Under the pieces are notes generated by a model that saw only the letters and a list, made by a program, of their open reading frames with translations, had not been told where the DNA came from and made no database searches. Both the position numbers and the translations under genes were made by a program. Positions 1-8,115 of a DNA stretch of 13,204 nt are shown here, piece after piece; the first letter of the stretch is position 1, and every line of letters begins with the position of its first letter. The stretch covers positions 1-13,204 of the forward strand of contig JAYVEP010000091.1 of NCBI GenBank assembly GCA_043749225.1, read 5' to 3'. Source of the DNA: JANXUC01 sp043749225. GTDB lineage: Bacteria; Acidobacteriota; Terriglobia; Terriglobales; Acidobacteriaceae.

Positions 1-2576
1 ACTTAAACGCGCACGTTGCCAAGTTCGACCTGAATTTAACTAAGAACCAAACTGTCTCGGCGCGGCTGATCGTACAGAGCGACAAGCAGTCTCAGGAGCC
101 CTACTTCCCCGACACAAAAGCTCCCCAAACGTGGAGCCATCCATGGGGCTTGGCAGTGGGCCACACTTGGACGATTGGCCAGAACTGGGTCAATAACTTC
201 CGCTACGGATTGACGCGGCAGGCCTTTTCCCAAGGTGGGGACAGTACAGGAAACGATGTTCAGTTCCGCTTTGTTTTCCAGCCCAACAACCAATCGCATA
301 CCCTAAGCCGTGTAACGCCCGTGCATAACTTTACGGATGATGTTTCTTGGATCCACAGGGACCATACTATTCAGTTCGGAACGAACATCCGCGCCATTAG
401 CAACGCCCGGGTAAGTTTTGCCAATGCCTTCGATTTTGCGACCACGAACCCTTCCTGGTATGCTGGTGGTGGCGACAATGAGTCACAGGCGTTCCAGGAT
501 TATTTGGATGCTACTGGCAAGCCGGGGGCGGGAGGCAACCTAGTCTCCACTTCCCAAGTGCAAAACGCCGCTTCGGCGCTCATCGGGCGACTGAACCAAT
601 ACCAGGCTAACTTTACCTTTAACAAGGACGGCAGCATCTTTGCGCCTGGGTCGCCTTCAACCCGGAACTTCGCTACCCAAGCCTACGATTTTTACGTTCA
701 GGATTCTTGGAAGGCGCGCCCCAATCTAACCCTCACTTTCGGGCTTCGCTACGCCCTCGAGCGCCCGGTGTATGAGAAGAGGGGATTTGAAGTTCGCCCA
801 GTCGTTCCTCTCAGCACTTATTTTGCGAACCGCCTTACGGCAGCGGCGAATGGCCAGAACGACACAGAGCCGATTGTGGTCAACCTTTCAGGACCCGCCA
901 ACCACGGCAAGCCCTTATACGACTGGGATTACAAGAACTTCCAGCCTCGCTTTGGGTTCGCCTGGTCGCCAGCCGGAGCTGGCGGTAAATCGGTACTTCG
1001 CGGGGGTTTTGCCCTGACCACCGACTACTATGGGCAGGCGCTGGCGGTCGATTTTGACCTCAACAACACACTAGGGTTCACCTCGACTTCGCAAATCAAT
1101 GCCAACACCTTCGACACTCAGGGCGGCAATACCGCGCCGTTGTTTACGGCCTTCGGACAAAACGTCCAAGCCCTCGGAGGTCTACCGATACCATTGGCCC
1201 TGAAATTCCCACTTTCGCAGCCTATTGATTACGGAGAACGCATTGAAACCTCAGTGGACTCTCATCTGACGGCACCGAAGGAATATGTTTGGAACCTAAC
1301 TTTCGAGCGCCAGATGCGGGCCGGTCTAGTGCTCTCCGCGTCTTATATCGGGCGTAAGGCACAACATCTCTTGGCGCGACGGGACGTCGCCGCATTCAGC
1401 AACCTGCGCGATCCGAAGAGCGGGGTGACTTGGTATCAAGCGGCCACCGAGCTTGAAAAGCAGCGACAGCAAGGGATTGACACGGACTCAATTGCCTCGA
1501 TTCCGTACTTTGACAATCTGTTTCCGGCAAACCTCGTAGGAATTGTCAATAACCAACTTGGCGCAGGATTTGACCCGGCTTGGTCGAACACGCAGACCTT
1601 CTATGCTTTCCAAAGCCGCACACCGAGAAACCCGTTTGCGTTCTTCGGGGGTAACGACTGGACGGACACGCAAGCGATCGTTGATCAAGCATTGTTTTTC
1701 AACAACGACCAAACTCGCTTTATGTCTCCTCAATACGGTGCGCTTTCGGCCTGGAGCACGATTGGAAACTCCAATTACAACGCGTTCACTTTCTCTGCCC
1801 GCCAGCGTTTGCACGACCTGACGCTCGACTTCAACTACACTTGGTCGCACTCAATGGACGATGCGTCCGGCATTCAGACCGCCGGGGGATTTGGGTCGGC
1901 GTTTATCACCAATCCAATTCGGCAGCGGGACAGCTACGCCACTTCGGATTTCGACACGAAGCACTCTATTAATGCGAACGCGGTCTGGTATTTGCCCTTC
2001 GGCAAAGGCAAGACATTTGCCGGGAACGCCAGCCCAGTGGTGGGAGCCATCGTGGGCGGCTGGCAGCTCTCCAGCATCTTCCGATGGAACACTGGGCTAC
2101 CCCAGACAGCCCCGTTTGACGATGCTCGCTGGGCCACCAACTGGAACGTGCAAGCCAACGTAACCCCAACCACCAAGGTGCATACCTGCGCGGACCGTCC
2201 GGCCAACGGGACGCCCAAGCTGTTCGGGACAGGCTGCAATATCACGGCGATTTATCAGAGCTTCCGCAACGCCTACCCTGGCGAGACGGGGCCCCGCAAC
2301 ATCTTCCGCCTGCCGAACTACGTAACTTTGGATTTCGGAATCGGCAAATCCTTCAAGATGCCTTGGAAGGAAGGGCAGTCGTTGCAACTGCGACTGGATG
2401 CTTTCAACGTAGCCAACCACCAGTCGTTCAACGCGATTGATGGAAGCCGCACAGGATTTGGCGTCGTCCGCGATCCCGCTCGGCGCGGATCCATCCCGCC
2501 TAGTAACTGGTCGAACTTCACGCAGATCGACGGCAGACCGCGAGAGATGCAGGTAACCGCGCGGTACTCGTTCTAA
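1..2576 (+). CDS. TonB-dependent receptor, Oar-like, C-terminal part (5' end outside window)
   Basis: The reading frame is open from base 3 and no start fits inside the window, so this is the last 857 residues of a larger protein. The TTG at 150 is internal. The sequence has the alternating aromatic/polar texture of an outer-membrane beta-barrel. It carries the hallmark strand FYVQDSWK...LTLTFGLRYALERP (about 690-770), then a PRFGFAWSP segment (about 946-972), and it ends in RYSF, the terminal aromatic expected for insertion by the BAM complex. Acidobacterial Oar-like receptors usually exceed 1000 residues, with an N-terminal carboxypeptidase-regulatory-like domain and a plug; both would lie upstream of the window. 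Family role: TonB-driven uptake of a large substrate, possibly oligosaccharide or peptide; the substrate cannot be read from this part. A strong terminator follows 20 bases after the stop. Confidence 0.9.
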   Translation, partial: LNAHVAKFDLNLTKNQTVSARLIVQSDKQSQEPYFPDTKAPQTWSHPWGLAVGHTWTIGQNWVNNFRYGLTRQAFSQGGDSTGNDVQFRFVFQPNNQSHTLSRVTPVHNFTDDVSWIHRDHTIQFGTNIRAISNARVSFANAFDFATTNPSWYAGGGDNESQAFQDYLDATGKPGAGGNLVSTSQVQNAASALIGRLNQYQANFTFNKDGSIFAPGSPSTRNFATQAYDFYVQDSWKARPNLTLTFGLRYALERPVYEKRGFEVRPVVPLSTYFANRLTAAANGQNDTEPIVVNLSGPANHGKPLYDWDYKNFQPRFGFAWSPAGAGGKSVLRGGFALTTDYYGQALAVDFDLNNTLGFTSTSQINANTFDTQGGNTAPLFTAFGQNVQALGGLPIPLALKFPLSQPIDYGERIETSVDSHLTAPKEYVWNLTFERQMRAGLVLSASYIGRKAQHLLARRDVAAFSNLRDPKSGVTWYQAATELEKQRQQGIDTDSIASIPYFDNLFPANLVGIVNNQLGAGFDPAWSNTQTFYAFQSRTPRNPFAFFGGNDWTDTQAIVDQALFFNNDQTRFMSPQYGALSAWSTIGNSNYNAFTFSARQRLHDLTLDFNYTWSHSMDDASGIQTAGGFGSAFITNPIRQRDSYATSDFDTKHSINANAVWYLPFGKGKTFAGNASPVVGAIVGGWQLSSIFRWNTGLPQTAPFDDARWATNWNVQANVTPTTKVHTCADRPANGTPKLFGTGCNITAIYQSFRNAYPGETGPRNIFRLPNYVTLDFGIGKSFKMPWKEGQSLQLRLDAFNVANHQSFNAIDGSRTGFGVVRDPARRGSIPPSNWSNFTQIDGRPREMQVTARYSF

Positions 2577-2596
2577 AACACTAACTTGCAAAATAC

Positions 2597-2633
2597 AAGC
2601 GGCCTGGAGATTCTATCTCCAGGCCGCTTTTTT
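2597..2633. terminator. Rho-independent terminator, probably bidirectional
   Basis: A perfect 14-bp stem (arms 2597-2610 and 2616-2629, core GCGGCCTGGAGA) with a 5-base loop is followed on the plus strand by a run of T to 2633. It lies between the convergent ends of the TonB receptor (stop at 2576) and the small secreted protein (stop at 2653). On the minus strand the stem is followed by GTATTTTG, a weaker T-rich tract, so it could serve both genes. Confidence 0.88.
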
Positions 2634-2652
2634 GTCCGTCGAAAGCAGTAAT

Positions 2653-3036
2653 TTAGTTCGAGCTGCTCCCACTCTTCATGCCCGCTCCCGCCGTCTCATC
2701 CGCGAACTCGATCGCAAATGCTTTTCCAGCGAAGCGAATTCCCGTCAGGGATGCCGCACCATCACGCTTCTGCAGCACGGCTGCGTTGGCGCTGAACTTG
2801 TTGCCAAGCTCCTTGATGTGCGCCGGGGCCTTGGCCACGACATCTTTGCCCTTCAGGATGCTTACGCTTACATCCGAGCCGATGCCTTCCCACGTTACTT
2901 TGTAGGCACCGGGCTTGATTTCGGTTCCGTTGAGTTGCACCGGCTGCGTCAGATTCAACGAACCGGAGGAGACTGCGAACAGGCTGGTGGACATCAGAAG
3001 CGCCAGGCTCAGGACTACGATCTTCGTGAATTTCAT
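2653..3036 (-). CDS. Small secreted protein of unknown function
   Basis: The protein has 127 residues. The ATG at 3036 was chosen over upstream in-frame starts because it begins a clean signal peptide (residues 1-21: K2/K5, then the hydrophobic core IVVLSLALLM, with likely cleavage near SLFA) and has GAGGGG about 6 bases upstream. No lipobox cysteine is present. The mature part is about 105 residues, probably beta-rich, with an NGTEIKPGAYKVTW motif (residues 36-49) and an AFAIEF strand near the end (107-112), then a Gly/Ser tail. The motif resembles small exported proteins that I associate with Acidobacteriota; that association comes from memory. It could be a periplasmic or surface beta-sandwich protein. 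The gene stands alone, convergent with the TonB receptor. Function unknown. Confidence 0.82.
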   Translation of the reverse strand: MKFTKIVVLSLALLMSTSLFAVSSGSLNLTQPVQLNGTEIKPGAYKVTWEGIGSDVSVSILKGKDVVAKAPAHIKELGNKFSANAAVLQKRDGAASLTGIRFAGKAFAIEFADETAGAGMKSGSSSN

Positions 3037-3311
3037 ACGTTCCCCTCTTCTTTCTCCCGCAGTGCGGGAATCGGTTGGGGCGGCCCGGTTGCACCACGCG
3101 CGCGGAACACAGTTGCGTTTTTGCGCACGCGGCCTACAATAGCTGGCGCGGGGTTCAACCGGCAGTCCGTGCTGCAAGGCATGTCCTGCTTGCTAGATTG
3201 GGCCGCCAGGGCCGCCAAGCACGAGCGAAGCAATCTGTTGAACCCCTTAATTTCTGCGCCTCACCTCAAAGTCGAAGGGCGAAGGCTTCGGGATCGGTCC
3301 AATCCCCAAAG

Positions 3312-3333
3312 TACATGTAATGCGTTACGATGT
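3312..3333. repeat. Imperfect palindrome in intergenic DNA
   Basis: TACATGTAA, a TGCG spacer, then TTACGATGTA: the arms pair over 9 positions with one unpaired base in the right arm. It resembles an operator for a dimeric regulator, but it is about 280 bases from the nearest start codon (3036), so its role is open. Confidence 0.4.
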
Positions 3334-3495
3334 ATCCTCGCTGAAAGTTCCGTGAAAAAATCGCCGCTCAAATCGCTTACTGGCATTCAGACGGATTGCG
3401 GCGAGGTCGGTTAGCGTGGAAGAGTTTCTTGACGAGAATTTTGCACAAGACAAAATAGTTTGTTGTGGTGAAGTGTGTGCCGCTGCAGACGCACA

Positions 3496-3533
3496 GCAGA
3501 TTCCTCAGGCCTGAAGACCTTCGGAATGACAAG
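3496..3533 (-). repeat. Dispersed REP-like intergenic repeat, copy 1
   Basis: Read on the minus strand this begins CTTGTCATTCCGAAGG and ends CCTGAGGAATCTGC, around a short inner hairpin. It is nearly identical to the copy at 8723-8760, differing at only a few positions over 38 bases. It is non-coding and lies between genes. Confidence 0.75.
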
Positions 3534-3568
3534 AATGGAATGCCCCTGAACGTGTTTCTTAAACGGCC

Positions 3569-3656
3569 CTTGTCATTCTGAGCGCAGCGAAGAATCCCTC
3601 TAAAACACCAATATTCTTGCGCTGATAGGGATTCTTCGCTCGCTCAGGATGACAAG
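3569..3656. repeat. Inverted pair of repeat-family elements forming a long hairpin
   Basis: The left arm at 3569-3599 starts CTTGTCATTCTGAGCG and ends GAAGAATCCCT. The right arm at 3627-3656 is its reverse complement except for one substitution and one missing base. The loop is 27 bases. The right arm ends one base before the stop codon of the oxidoreductase gene (TAG at 3658-3660, minus strand), so the hairpin would form directly downstream of that stop in the mRNA. It has no T-tract typical of an intrinsic terminator, but it could stabilise the 3' end or help termination. Confidence 0.8.
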
Positions 3657-3657
3657 A

Positions 3658-4665
3658 CTACGGAATGTTCAGCACAACCTTCCCGAAGTTCTTGCGCTCC
3701 AGCAGCAGCCTAAACGCTTCGCCAGCCTGATTCATGCGTAGAACATGCCCGACAATCGGACGCAGCTGGTCTGCGGCAATCCACTCCGACATGTGCGCCC
3801 AAGCGGCATCCATCACTTTCTTGTTGGCGGAAAGCACACTGAGCCAGAGTCCATGTACGCTGGTGCCCTTCGCATACAGCGAGCGCGTATCAAACGCGGA
3901 GGCTTTGCCCGTAGCCGTTCCGTAAACAATCACGCGCCCGAACTCACGCAGGCAACGAACGCTCTTGCCTGTATGTTCGCCACCCAGCATTTCAAACACG
4001 GCGTCGACACCTTCGCCATTCGTCATTTCCTTGATCGCCTCTTCGTAATCGCGATCCTTGTAATTAATGCCGTGCTGCAAGCCCAGCGCTTTGACGCGCG
4101 CCAACTTCTCTTCCGACGACGATGTGCCATACATCTCAACCCCAAGCAGTTTGCCAATCTGCACAGCAGCGGTCCCCACGCCACCGGCCACGGCATGAAT
4201 CAGCACGCAAGGCTTGGTTGCGCCGGATGCATGCCCAAAATACTCAGCCGAGTTTCCAGCCAGCCCAGCTTTCCAATACGCCAGGTAGGCAGTGAAGTAG
4301 TTGACCGGAAAAGCAGCGGCCTCCTGCGCGCTCCAATGCGCTGGAACGGGCCAGAAGTAATTGCGGCGCGCGGCAACCAGTTCCGCAAAAGCTCCCCACT
4401 GCGTGTAACCCATCACGCGTTGGCCTTGGATATCCGCCGAGGCATGGCGAGCATCTTCCACCACACCGCAATATTCGCGCCCAGCCACCAGCGGAGGCGC
4501 AGGCGTCCCGGGATAGCCTCCTGCCACGGTCATGATGTCGGCAAAGTTCACTCCCGCCGCCTGCACCCGAACCAGCACTTCCTGCTCGGATGGCTCGGGA
4601 GCCGACACATCGCTAACCTGCAGAACATCCGGGCCGCCGAACTTGGGGATTACGATTGCTTTCAT
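3658..4665 (-). CDS. Zinc-independent MDR-superfamily quinone oxidoreductase / enoyl reductase-like
   Basis: The protein has 335 residues, the usual length for this family. The N-terminal GroES-like domain begins MKAIVIPKFGGPDVLQ and contains the AAGVNFADIMTVAGGYPG segment (36-53) typical of quinone reductases. The Rossmann domain has the AVAGGVGTAAVQIGKLLG motif (158-175) that binds NADPH. The catalytic-zinc ligands and structural-zinc cysteine cluster of alcohol dehydrogenases are absent. The C-terminus has the usual AGEAFRLLLERKNFGKVVL end. The family transfers hydride from NADPH to quinones or activated alkenes in the cytoplasm; the substrate is not determinable. The ATG at 4665 was chosen because MKAIVI is the family N-terminus. 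Upstream in-frame codons (to 4839) give non-homologous residues. No clear Shine-Dalgarno is visible. The gene is divergent from the PIN-TRAM gene. Confidence 0.88.
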   Translation of the reverse strand: MKAIVIPKFGGPDVLQVSDVSAPEPSEQEVLVRVQAAGVNFADIMTVAGGYPGTPAPPLVAGREYCGVVEDARHASADIQGQRVMGYTQWGAFAELVAARRNYFWPVPAHWSAQEAAAFPVNYFTAYLAYWKAGLAGNSAEYFGHASGATKPCVLIHAVAGGVGTAAVQIGKLLGVEMYGTSSSEEKLARVKALGLQHGINYKDRDYEEAIKEMTNGEGVDAVFEMLGGEHTGKSVRCLREFGRVIVYGTATGKASAFDTRSLYAKGTSVHGLWLSVLSANKKVMDAAWAHMSEWIAADQLRPIVGHVLRMNQAGEAFRLLLERKNFGKVVLNIP

Positions 4666-4950
4666 GCTGTGAAGTCTAGCAAGTTTCGCGAGGCCGCGTG
4701 GTATGGCCCGTTTGGGCTCCTCCGGCGCGGGTCCGGCGCGGTATATACTATCTACGTAATTTGGTAGTTGAAGTGATTCGTTTTGAGAAGCTTCGGCGAG
4801 AGCAGGCGCTTGTTGATATCGCGTTGTTCTTATATTCATACACGTTTCATAAACGATATCCAGCTTCCCGCTTGCCAGGAGGCTGGAATGGGTCGCGTGC
4901 TCCGGCGCTGTAGCGAGTTTTAACGGAGTTTGGACCTTGGAGGTTTGGCC
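4666..4950. promoter_or_regulatory. Divergent intergenic region with inverted GATATCG repeats
   Basis: These 285 bases lie between two divergent starts and must hold promoters for both genes. GATATCG at 4815-4821 and CGATATC at 4854-4860 form an inverted pair about 32 bases apart around an AT-rich stretch. TTGATA (4813-4818) could act as a -35 element, but no well-spaced good -10 follows. I therefore assign no promoter with confidence. Confidence 0.35.
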
Positions 4951-6039
<1,089 letters not shown>

Positions 6040-6042
6040 TTG

Positions 6043-6657
6043 CTATTGAGCTGAAGTAGGCGCCGATGCCGCTGGCTGGCTGGCTGGTTGCACGGCATCG
6101 GATTGAGCTGCCCCTTCGGGCTGCGTAGCGCTTGGGTTTGCCGACGACGAATCACCTTGAGCAGGCGCTGTTTGCCCTGCAACTGGCTGGCTCGCCTGCG
6201 TCGTTATGTAGTCCACCAACTGCTCAGCCGCTTCGCGTTGCTCCCCTGTTACGTTGCTCGGAACTAGAAGATAGCACGGTATCTTTTCATTGCAGCCTTG
6301 ACGCGCGTGGGTAAATTCCGCAGCCAGGTTCGGATCGGCCGCCGCTTCCTGTTCTGACGAAAGAACTATGACTTGAGCTTGCGCGCGATACGCCGGATCG
6401 GCCAACCGATTTTCGAAGACTTCTTCCATCACCGAAGAGACCATAATCTTCCGTCCCGAAAGCATCTTCGCTCGCTCGCGGCTGAAATGGCGGAAACGAT
6501 CTTCAAGGATTGGATAATAGCGCGCACCAGCTTGGCCGTACACATCCACATGCACGAAGTTATCCTTGGCACCCTTCTTGCAGCCTGTGTTGAGCGCCAG
6601 GAGGCAAGCAGCGCCGAGCGAAAAAGCGATCCCGCGTAAAGACGTTTTTAGAATCAT
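6043..6657 (-). CDS. Predicted lipoprotein with low-complexity C-terminal tail
   Basis: The protein has 204 residues. The ATG at 6657 was preferred to the TTG at 6687 because it starts directly with a lipoprotein signal peptide: K4/R8, hydrophobic core to residue 22, and NTGC with C26 as the lipidation site. Asn at -3 instead of Leu makes the lipobox imperfect, though Leu is at -4. Residues 33-155 form a soluble domain that starts VHVDVYGQAGARYYPILEDRF and contains a possible disulfide pair C122/C128. The last 50 residues are Ala/Gln/Pro/Ser-rich and probably disordered. I do not recognise the domain; a substrate-binding-like fold is one possibility, not shown. It is transcribed toward the PIN-TRAM gene and divergent from ispD. 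Confidence 0.82.
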   Translation of the reverse strand: MILKTSLRGIAFSLGAACLLALNTGCKKGAKDNFVHVDVYGQAGARYYPILEDRFRHFSRERAKMLSGRKIMVSSVMEEVFENRLADPAYRAQAQVIVLSSEQEAAADPNLAAEFTHARQGCNEKIPCYLLVPSNVTGEQREAAEQLVDYITTQASQPVAGQTAPAQGDSSSANPSATQPEGAAQSDAVQPASQPAASAPTSAQ

Positions 6658-6689
6658 GGATTTACCGGATTCTAAAGCCAATTGCAAAT

Positions 6690-6719
6690 TTGGACTAGAT
6701 TACCTTCTGCCCGTATACT
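6690..6719 (+). promoter_or_regulatory. Possible promoter of ispD-ispF
   Basis: TATACT (6714-6719) is a good -10 match. TTGGAC (6690-6695) lies 18 bases upstream as a weak -35. If it is used, transcription would start near 6726, leaving only a few bases before the ATG at 6730, that is a nearly leaderless mRNA. AGGTG (6720-6724) could otherwise be the ribosome site on a longer transcript. Confidence 0.35.
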
Positions 6720-6729
6720 AGGTGTCCCC

Positions 6730-7491
6730 ATGAAGGTTTTTGTGATCATGCCAGCCGCCGGGCTCGGTACACGTATGTCGGCGCCCGGCTCCGCAGGCAA
6801 AAAACCCTTGCCCTCCAAGCAATTCAATGAGTTGGCGGGAACGCCCATCCTGGTTCATAGCCTGCGCCGATTCGCCGAGGTGCCTAAAGTAACCGAAATC
6901 TGGATCGCCCTGCGCCAAACTGAAATCGCTGGTTTCCGTGAAAGGCTTACGAAAGAGTTTGGCTTGCAGGACGGTCGTCTTGGAGGCAAGAAGGTCGAGC
7001 TCGTGGAAGGTGGAGAGCACCGGCAGCAGTCTGTCGCCAACGCCTTGAACGCCATCAAAGCGGACGCGGGCGATATCGTTCTCGTGCATGACGCCGTACG
7101 GCCGCTGGTTTCTGTGGAGATCATCGAGGAAGTTTTGGCGGGAGTCGAAAAGCACAGCGCCGCGATAGCCGGCCTCCCGGCTGTGGATACGATCAAGCAA
7201 GTTGAACGCACCGCCGACGGCGCCCTGATCCACGCTACGCTTCCTCGCGAACGCATCGTGCTGGCACAGACGCCGCAGGGTTTTCGCTACGCCCTGCTAA
7301 GGAAAGCCTTCGACATGGCTGCAGCAGATGGCTTCCTCGGCACTGACGAGGCATCCCTGGTGGAACATGCTGGAGATCCCGTAGCAGTAGTCATGGGCTC
7401 GCCGCGCAATATCAAAATCACAACGCCAGCAGATATGGAGCTAGCGGAGTTCTATTTAGAGAAGCAATCGTTCACGAAGATCAATGCCTAA
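6730..7491 (+). CDS. ispD: 2-C-methyl-D-erythritol 4-phosphate cytidylyltransferase (IspD)
   Basis: IspD catalyses the third step of the MEP isoprenoid pathway: CTP plus MEP gives CDP-ME and pyrophosphate, in the cytoplasm. The 253-residue protein shows the nucleotidyltransferase signature PAAGLGTRM (8-16) with the conserved lysine in SKQF (29-32). VHDAVRPLV (119-127) is the metal/CTP-binding motif. LAQTPQGF (178-185), TDEASLVE (205-212) and GSPRNIKITTPADMELAE (223-240) complete the family pattern. The residues around 18-28 are a little longer than usual before KQF. The ATG at 6730 starts exactly at the conserved beta-strand MKVFVIMPAAG. The stop overlaps the ispF start by 8 bases, so the two are co-transcribed and probably translationally coupled. 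Confidence 0.96.
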   Translation: MKVFVIMPAAGLGTRMSAPGSAGKKPLPSKQFNELAGTPILVHSLRRFAEVPKVTEIWIALRQTEIAGFRERLTKEFGLQDGRLGGKKVELVEGGEHRQQSVANALNAIKADAGDIVLVHDAVRPLVSVEIIEEVLAGVEKHSAAIAGLPAVDTIKQVERTADGALIHATLPRERIVLAQTPQGFRYALLRKAFDMAAADGFLGTDEASLVEHAGDPVAVVMGSPRNIKITTPADMELAEFYLEKQSFTKINA

Positions 7492-8008
7492 AACAGCGCT
7501 CTCCAAACTACAAACTCGCATCGGATTTGGTTGGGATAGCCATGCCTTCAAGCCTGGAATTCCGCTGATGGTGGGCGGGGTGAAGCTCCCCTATGACAAG
7601 GGCCTGGGTGGGCACTCGGATGGCGATATCCTGCTGCACGCGATCACAGATGGGTTATTGGGCGGAATTGCAGGGCCAGATATTGGAACGCTCTTCCCGC
7701 CGTCCGACCCTCAGTGGAAAGGTGCGGACTCTGTAATCTTTCTTCGGGAAGCGTTAAAGCGTGTGGCGGAAGCCGGGTACGAAGTTGCGAATCTGGACTC
7801 AACCTTGATCCTGAATGCTCCAAAGATTGGTCCCCACGCCGCGGCGATTCGGACACGGGTGGCAGAGTTGATGAACATTCCAGCGGACTGTGTTGGGCTC
7901 AAGGCAAAGACGCCGGAAGGCCTGAATCACGACGGGGCCGCCATGGCGCATGTCGTCGTGCTGCTGCAGCGAACCAAAAAGAAGAAGCCAGCGCCGAGAC
8001 GCCGCTAG
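7484..8008 (+). CDS. ispF: 2-C-methyl-D-erythritol 2,4-cyclodiphosphate synthase (IspF)
   Basis: IspF cyclises CDP-ME 2-phosphate to MEcPP with release of CMP in the MEP pathway; the family works as a trimer with active sites at subunit interfaces. The 174-residue protein has metal ligands D18 and H20 in GWDSHAF and H52 in ILLHA. The D18-to-H52 spacing is the same as D8-to-H42 in the E. coli enzyme. HSDGD (44-48), DIGTLFPPSD (66-75) and the ADS motif (81-83) are present. The usual KATTTE...TGR loop reads KAKTPEGLNHDG here, so one active-site Thr and the downstream Arg are not conserved. The protein ends in a basic tail, KKKKPAPRRR, about 10 residues beyond the usual end. The start ATG lies inside the end of ispD (ATGCCTAA). 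Confidence 0.95.
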   Translation: MPKTALSKLQTRIGFGWDSHAFKPGIPLMVGGVKLPYDKGLGGHSDGDILLHAITDGLLGGIAGPDIGTLFPPSDPQWKGADSVIFLREALKRVAEAGYEVANLDSTLILNAPKIGPHAAAIRTRVAELMNIPADCVGLKAKTPEGLNHDGAAMAHVVVLLQRTKKKKPAPRRR

Positions 8009-8033
8009 GGAAGGCTTCCCAAAAGACGGGAAG

Positions 8034-8046
8034 TTGTCGTTCCGAA
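8034..8046 (+). repeat. Truncated copy of the dispersed repeat
   Basis: TTGTCGTTCCGAA is a one-mismatch copy of the first 13 bases of the repeat. It lies 8 bases before a full-length copy, just downstream of ispF. Confidence 0.5.
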
Positions 8047-8054
8047 AACCACAA

Positions 8055-8090
8055 TTGTCATTCCGAACGGCTCTATCGTGAGGAATCTGC
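8055..8090 (+). repeat. Dispersed REP-like intergenic repeat, copy 2
   Basis: It begins TTGTCATTCCGAACGG and ends GTGAGGAATCTGC, with a divergent centre where other copies have a small hairpin. It sits between the convergent ends of ispF and the SET-domain gene. Confidence 0.72.
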
Positions 8091-8115
8091 TGTTTCGCGT
8101 GCGCGGAAGCGACAC

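Larger units (their letters stand above)
3037..3657. other. Long intergenic region without a convincing gene
   Basis: This stretch of 620 bases separates the starts/ends of two minus-strand genes. Reading frames across it have no ribosome-binding site and no recognisable protein. The part near 3036 should hold the promoter of the secreted protein gene, but I find no well-matched -35/-10 pair. It contains an imperfect palindrome at 3312-3333, one copy of the dispersed repeat at 3496-3533, and an inverted pair of repeat copies at 3569-3656. Confidence 0.6.

Noticed and set aside
2632..3414. A 260-codon plus-strand frame across the secreted-protein gene and the intergenic region
   Set aside because: No ribosome-binding site is visible. 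It starts inside the T-run of a terminator, runs antisense to a gene with a clean signal peptide, and the product has no recognisable feature.
3416..3514. A possible 32-residue peptide starting at GTG in the intergenic region
   Set aside because: There is no ribosome-binding site and the frame ends inside a dispersed repeat copy, so it is most likely chance.
3745..4767. A 340-codon open frame on the plus strand
   Set aside because: It lies antisense to the oxidoreductase, which has clear family motifs along its whole length. The plus-strand translation is rich in His, Arg and Cys with no domain and is a shadow of the codon pattern.
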